This document shows positions 31,622 through 35,122 of a DNA stretch of 35,122 nucleotides, piece after piece; the stretch's first letter is position 1; every line of letters begins with the position of its first letter. The DNA is from SKW197 sp049970095 (GTDB lineage Archaea; Thermoplasmatota; Thermoplasmata; Lutacidiplasmatales; SKW197), in contig JBMFNP010000013.1 in assembly GCA_049970095.1 (NCBI GenBank), positions 1 through 35,122 of the forward strand, written 5' to 3'. The notes under the pieces were generated by a model that did no database searches, was not told where the DNA came from, and saw only the letters and a list, made by a program, of their open reading frames with translations. The position numbers were made by a program, and so were the translations under genes.

Positions 31622-33847
31622 ATGGCCTTCCAAATCACCCCCCAAATAACATTCAAAAGGGAACTTGGACTCCTTGAAGCCACAATGATTGGTGTGGGGG
31701 CTATGACAGGGGCAAGTATTTTCGTTCTTGCAGGTCCAGCAATAGGACTTGCAGGTCCAGCAGCAATAGTTGTGATCCTTCTTAACGCTCTTGTGTCTTT
31801 GCTTACTGCACTGGGTTACGCAGAGATGGGTGCAAGTTATCCAGAGGCTGGTGGTGGTTATCTCTGGGTAAAAAGAAGCCTTCCAAAACCATTTGATTTT
31901 GTTAGCGGCTGGATATCGTGGTTCGGGCATACAATTGCATGTGCATTCTACACGGTAACTTTTGCCCTGGGCATGCGGTGGTTGTTTGAAATTTACGGGA
32001 TTGCAATTTCATTTCAATATCTCAACCAGTTACTTATTCTAACAGTGCTCTCCGTGTTTACTGCAATAAACATAATGGGAACAAAGACCACAGGTAGATC
32101 ACAAGCCTACATCACCCTTATCCAGATTGCAATAATTCTTTTCTTTGTGATTGCTGGAATTATTGCACTTGTGCAACAGCCAGATGCGTGGACACACTAC
32201 ACCCCTTTCCTGCCAGAAATCAATGGAGTTTTAGTGGCAATGGGTTTACTTTTTATTGCGTTTGAGGGTTATGAAATCATTGCCCAATCTGCAGAGGAAG
32301 TTAAAAATCCCGAGAAGACAATTCCAAAGGCAATCTTGCTCTCTGTGGGAATTGTAACTTTGCTCTATGTCCTGCTCCTGTTCTCCATTCTCGCAATCCT
32401 CCCTCCAGACGAGATTTCAAGTATGGGTGAATTTGCGGTTATCGGGGGAATTGCACATGTGCTTCCAAAGTATGGTCCTGGTATAATGATCCTCGGACTT
32501 CTGATTGGTACTGTAGCTACGCTCAATGCCACAATATACTCCTCATCCAGAGTTTCCTTTGCAATGGGAAGGGACGGAACATTTCCCAAGTTGTTCGGAA
32601 CACTTCATCCAAAGAGAAGAACACCTTACATTTCTACACTTATTTCTGCATGCCTGATTGGTTTTATTGCAATTGCACTGCCAATTTACGATATTGCTGC
32701 TTCTGCAGATATTATGTTTCTTTTACTTTTTATACTTACAAACATTTCTTGGATTCTCCTGAGATATGGGGAACCAGATGTAAAAAAACCTTTCAGAGTT
32801 CCCCTCTTTCCACTTGTGCCGGTGCTTGCAATCGTATTTATGGGAATAATTGCAGTGATGCTTTACCAGTTCAGCCCAATTGCATGGTACATTGCGATTA
32901 TCTGGATTGAAATTGGTGCTGCGGTGTATTACTTTGGCGGTGGAAAAAAGAAGTTGGAATCCGAGAAGGATCTGAGTGTGCTGGGAGAGATGATCCGCGT
33001 AGATAGAAAGAAGTTCAGTGTGCTGGTGTGCATTCCCCCTGACAACAAAGCAGAAGCACTGGTGCATCTGGCTTCAAAAATTGCGAGAAATAACAAGGGC
33101 CAGATAATCCTTTATTCTGTGCTTGAATTACCGCGCCAGATTTCAATCAAAAGTGTGAGTTATAGAGAGGCAGATGCTATTATAAAAAAGCTAGAGAAAG
33201 CCTCTGAGATTGCAAAAAAATATGATGTATCTTCCGACTACTTTCTTTCAGTATCGCACACTCTTGTGGATACAATCTGCGATTTTGCAGATGATATGGA
33301 AGCAAATATTGTGCTCATGGGATGGCGCGGAAGATTCTACAAAGGTTTCCTCCTAGGTACCCACATTCCTAGCATCCTTAAAAAGCTCAAGACCAATGCA
33401 ATTATATACAAACCCCCAAGAGATAGAATTCCAAATAAAATTACATTAATTATCAAACTCGGTTCGGACATGTCCCTGGCTTTGAAAATTACCCATATAC
33501 TGGCAAAAGAATACGGTGCAGATGTAGATATTTTAAATGTTGTACCAGAAAGACGAAAAATTCAAATGGGAATGGATTTTTTTGCAAGTATTGAAAGGAG
33601 TTTCAGAAAAGAGAGCATCCATTTCAGAATCTCATATGTGCTTGTCAGTGAAATACGCGATAGAATGAAGGCATTGGAAACAGGATTTCTTGTAATGAAT
33701 GCAAATGATCTCTGGGACTTATCAGAGCATCTCATAGGCACAAAAATCCATATTCTTGAAAAAGCCAGATACGGAATTCTTCTCGTCCACCAATATAAGT
33801 CTGAGCGGAAACTTGAGTCAGAAGAAATATCAATGATGCACCATTAG
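31622..33847 (+). CDS. APC-superfamily amino-acid permease with C-terminal universal-stress-protein domains
   Basis: A 741-residue membrane protein. Residues ~10-440 form 12 transmembrane helices of the amino acid-polyamine-organocation family: LGLLEATMIGVGAMTGASIF holds the broken helix 1, and FEGYEIIAQSAEE and SSRVSFAMGRDGTFPK are further conserved blocks. The cytosolic part has two USP-like alpha/beta domains (~462-600, starting KFSVLVCIPPDNKAEALVHL, and ~605-725, starting NKITLIIKLGSDMSLAL), which may sense nucleotides. A G-x2-G-x9-G nucleotide motif is not obvious. The permease-USP fusion is known in archaea. The substrate is unknown. It is convergent with the aminopeptidase gene 5 bases away; a functional link (peptide breakdown, amino-acid movement) is only suggestive. 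Confidence 0.87.
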   Translation: MAFQITPQITFKRELGLLEATMIGVGAMTGASIFVLAGPAIGLAGPAAIVVILLNALVSLLTALGYAEMGASYPEAGGGYLWVKRSLPKPFDFVSGWISWFGHTIACAFYTVTFALGMRWLFEIYGIAISFQYLNQLLILTVLSVFTAINIMGTKTTGRSQAYITLIQIAIILFFVIAGIIALVQQPDAWTHYTPFLPEINGVLVAMGLLFIAFEGYEIIAQSAEEVKNPEKTIPKAILLSVGIVTLLYVLLLFSILAILPPDEISSMGEFAVIGGIAHVLPKYGPGIMILGLLIGTVATLNATIYSSSRVSFAMGRDGTFPKLFGTLHPKRRTPYISTLISACLIGFIAIALPIYDIAASADIMFLLLFILTNISWILLRYGEPDVKKPFRVPLFPLVPVLAIVFMGIIAVMLYQFSPIAWYIAIIWIEIGAAVYYFGGGKKKLESEKDLSVLGEMIRVDRKKFSVLVCIPPDNKAEALVHLASKIARNNKGQIILYSVLELPRQISIKSVSYREADAIIKKLEKASEIAKKYDVSSDYFLSVSHTLVDTICDFADDMEANIVLMGWRGRFYKGFLLGTHIPSILKKLKTNAIIYKPPRDRIPNKITLIIKLGSDMSLALKITHILAKEYGADVDILNVVPERRKIQMGMDFFASIERSFRKESIHFRISYVLVSEIRDRMKALETGFLVMNANDLWDLSEHLIGTKIHILEKARYGILLVHQYKSERKLESEEISMMHH

Positions 33848-33852
33848 TTGTT

Positions 33853-34794
33853 CTAAGTGTCTAAGAGGATCTTTCCATTTTCAATGATTGCCTTTCCATC
33901 TATGTAGAGTGTGGGTTTAAGAATTACGCCATGTGCCTGATAACCGCACCTGATTTTACCCCCAAATCTGGAGTTGTCACCAAAGCCTATGTGCACCGTT
34001 CCCAGCACCTTATTATCTTCCAGGGGATGCCCTATTAGTTTGGCGTTTTTGTTTAGACCAATACCAAGTTCTGCGATGTTCCTCCCAGCCTTCCCAAACG
34101 AATCCATGTTCTTCAGAATGTCTCCATCACTTGCACTTTCCACAAACCCATCTTTCACGGTAAATGTCAACGGTTCACTGAGAAGTTTGCCAAAGGAACC
34201 ATCAATTACAATCTTTCCATTTGTAGTTCTTTCATCTGGGGGTGCAAAGAATTCGCCAGCAGGCAATGTGGTAAAATCTCCACGATTTCTGCAGAGTCCA
34301 TCATCCTTATCTATCCAGTTATATTTTGTGAATTTCATTGTCACATCTGTACCTTTTTCAGAGGTTACCCTTACCTCCTTAATTTTACTGAACCGTTCCT
34401 TAAATTTCTTAAGCAAACTTTTTATCTCAGTATAATCTGCAGTAATTCCCCCACTGCTCACAGAAACTTCTACAACATCTGGTATGCTTACAATTCTCGC
34501 CTTTTTGTTTGCTTCCCTTCTTGCTACCGTGTGTGTCATTGAGTATTTTGTAAGGATGATGATTACATCCATTTCGCACATAAATTTTGCTACACTTTCA
34601 AGTGGTTCCGCACCATCTTTTTCTGCAACTGGCAATTTTAGCATTACGACCTCAGAGCCAGTTTCATATGCGGCTTCAAAGAACACATCTCCAATTTTTT
34701 CTTTTTCTGTGTCTGTTATAATCAGGAGTTTTTCTTTTGGCTTCAGATCAAGACATGTTTTGAGCACATTTCTTGCACCATCAATCAATGCCAT
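33853..34794 (-). CDS. M29-like aminopeptidase
   Basis: A 313-residue protein of the leucyl aminopeptidase (AmpS/AmpT, COG2309) family, dimetal enzymes cleaving N-terminal residues. C-terminal metal-site blocks are visible: LPAGEFFAPPDE (~177-188), RNIAELGIGLN (~237-247) and DNKVLGTVHIGFGDNSRFGG, each with the expected Glu, His or Asp ligands. It is about 90 residues shorter than bacterial M29 enzymes, mostly in the N-terminal half, as usual for archaeal members of this group. The start at 34794 is supported by a TATA element (minus strand GATATATC, 34819-34826) about 28 bases upstream. Confidence 0.83.
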   Translation of the reverse strand: MALIDGARNVLKTCLDLKPKEKLLIITDTEKEKIGDVFFEAAYETGSEVVMLKLPVAEKDGAEPLESVAKFMCEMDVIIILTKYSMTHTVARREANKKARIVSIPDVVEVSVSSGGITADYTEIKSLLKKFKERFSKIKEVRVTSEKGTDVTMKFTKYNWIDKDDGLCRNRGDFTTLPAGEFFAPPDERTTNGKIVIDGSFGKLLSEPLTFTVKDGFVESASDGDILKNMDSFGKAGRNIAELGIGLNKNAKLIGHPLEDNKVLGTVHIGFGDNSRFGGKIRCGYQAHGVILKPTLYIDGKAIIENGKILLDT

Positions 34795-34818
34795 AAATTA
34801 CCATAAAACTTGAATGCA

Positions 34819-34826
34819 GATATATC
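34819..34826 (-). promoter_or_regulatory. TATA element for the M29-like aminopeptidase
   Basis: GATATATC, itself palindromic, lies about 28 bases before the ATG at 34794. Confidence 0.5.
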
Positions 34827-34935
34827 TTTCGAAAACCATCTGGAACTCCAAACATAACTTCTGTCCCCTGTACCACAGATTTCGTAAGTAGATTTTTACA
34901 GTAGGATATATATTCGGGGGAGATGGGTTATGATG

Positions 34936-34970
34936 TTCAAACAATTGAGAAACATAAGTTTTGTTTGAAA
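34936..34970. repeat. Inverted repeat TTCAAACAA / TTGTTTGAA, second copy of the 1920-1938 sequence
   Basis: Arms at 34936-34944 and 34961-34969 are perfect 9-base reverse complements. The 19 bases at 34952-34970 are identical to 1920-1938. As at the other locus the element lies just upstream of TATA-like sequences. Confidence 0.5.
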
Positions 34971-34996
34971 ATTCAAAATTTTTAGACTTAGTAAAT

Positions 34997-35005
34997 TATT
35001 TATAG
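34997..35005 (+). promoter_or_regulatory. TATA-like element ahead of the right-edge reading frame
   Basis: TTATTTATA is centred about 26 bases before an ATG at 35027. Another TATA-like sequence (TATATAC, 35013-35019) is also present. Confidence 0.4.
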
Positions 35006-35026
35006 TAGTTTGTATATACTGTATTG

Positions 35027-35122
35027 ATGAGCGGAAAAAACAAACCCAGAATAATACACTCTTGCCGCTGGATGGAATAGCAGGGCTCATCCAGAATATT
35101 GCATTTATTCAAACCAGAATTG
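35027..35122 (+). other. Short leaderless-type frame interrupted by TAG, then open to the window edge
   Basis: The ATG at 35027 has leaderless TATA spacing and opens 17 codons (MSGKNKPRIIHSCRWME) to a TAG at 35078-35080. The same frame is then open to the window end (14 codons). CTGGATG (35068-35074) can pair with CATCCAG (35088-35094) around the TAG, and GATGAGC (35026-35032) can pair with the overlapping GCTCATC (35085-35091). It could be a leader peptide, a broken gene, an amber-decoded gene or non-coding. The rest of 34795-35026 holds only the promoter and repeat elements listed separately. Confidence 0.3.

Noticed and set aside
34896..35090. Minus-strand 64-codon frame near the right edge
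   Set aside because: Composition is low-complexity and hydrophobic, there is no promoter or ribosome-binding site, and it covers repeat and TATA sequences.
1..35122. CRISPR array or transposase gene
   Set aside because: No regularly spaced repeats were seen, and no reading frame resembles a transposase or integrase. The two-copy 19-base repeat alone is not enough.

Overview
The window is archaeal chromosomal DNA, AT-rich and densely coded. Archaeal markers are Alba, NreA, archaeal-type PheT, Pth2, KptA with an N-terminal zinc motif, a DUF357 protein, a UPF0201 protein, an MCT-1-like PUA protein, an archaeosortase and two DUF835 proteins. Most first genes of transcription units have a TATA-like element centred about 24-28 bases upstream of the best start codon, so leaderless transcripts look like the rule. 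DUF835 proteins, the AOR/ferredoxin pair and the overall set suggest a Euryarchaeal lineage close to Thermoplasmatota. That is an inference; no rRNA or other phylogenetic marker was compared.

Layout. 1-431: minus-strand small-gene cassette cut by the edge. 432-3335: divergent ArsB/NhaD-type permease and NreA. 3381-4648: MazG-like hydrolase and radical SAM enzyme. 4638-10056: two large membrane proteins on the minus strand, a CPA2 antiporter and a 1203-residue DUF2339 protein. 10146-12018: AMMECR1 protein and dihydroorotase. 12085-12806: ribbon-helix-helix regulator, zinc-ribbon gene with a probable split frame, then a GC-rich structured element. 13150-14172: small conserved-looking protein and a TIM-barrel isomerase/nuclease-like protein. 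14159-15655: PurN, YjbQ, UPF0201. 15836-17072: archaeosortase overlapping a DUF357 protein. 17056-19223: four-cluster ferredoxin and aldehyde:ferredoxin oxidoreductase. 19480-21213: membrane protein with two DUF835 domains. 21252-23832: Pth2, DUF1616, MoeA, Alba. 23821-26123: PheT and a GNAT. 26377-29431: KptA, a degenerate phosphohexomutase-like protein, a sugar nucleotidyltransferase and a PUA protein. 29432-31507: a DnaA-type AAA+ ATPase fused to DUF835. 31622-34794: APC permease with USP tail and an M29-like aminopeptidase. The last 330 bases hold promoters, repeats and a possible truncated gene.

How genes work together. MoeA could supply the tungsten or molybdenum pterin cofactor used by the oxidoreductase, which would pass electrons through the 16-cysteine ferredoxin. 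The nucleotidyltransferase and the inactive-looking mutase homologue are co-transcribed, in the same order as in known fused proteins. PurN and dihydroorotase belong to purine and pyrimidine synthesis. PheT, Pth2, KptA and the PUA protein serve translation and tRNA processing. The most unusual items are the DnaA-like/DUF835 ATPase, the degenerate mutase, the archaeosortase/DUF357 overlap, the split zinc-ribbon gene with its structured tail, a shared bidirectional TATA element, and the systematic overlap or abutment of convergent gene ends. No tRNA, rRNA, CRISPR array or recognisable transposase was found.
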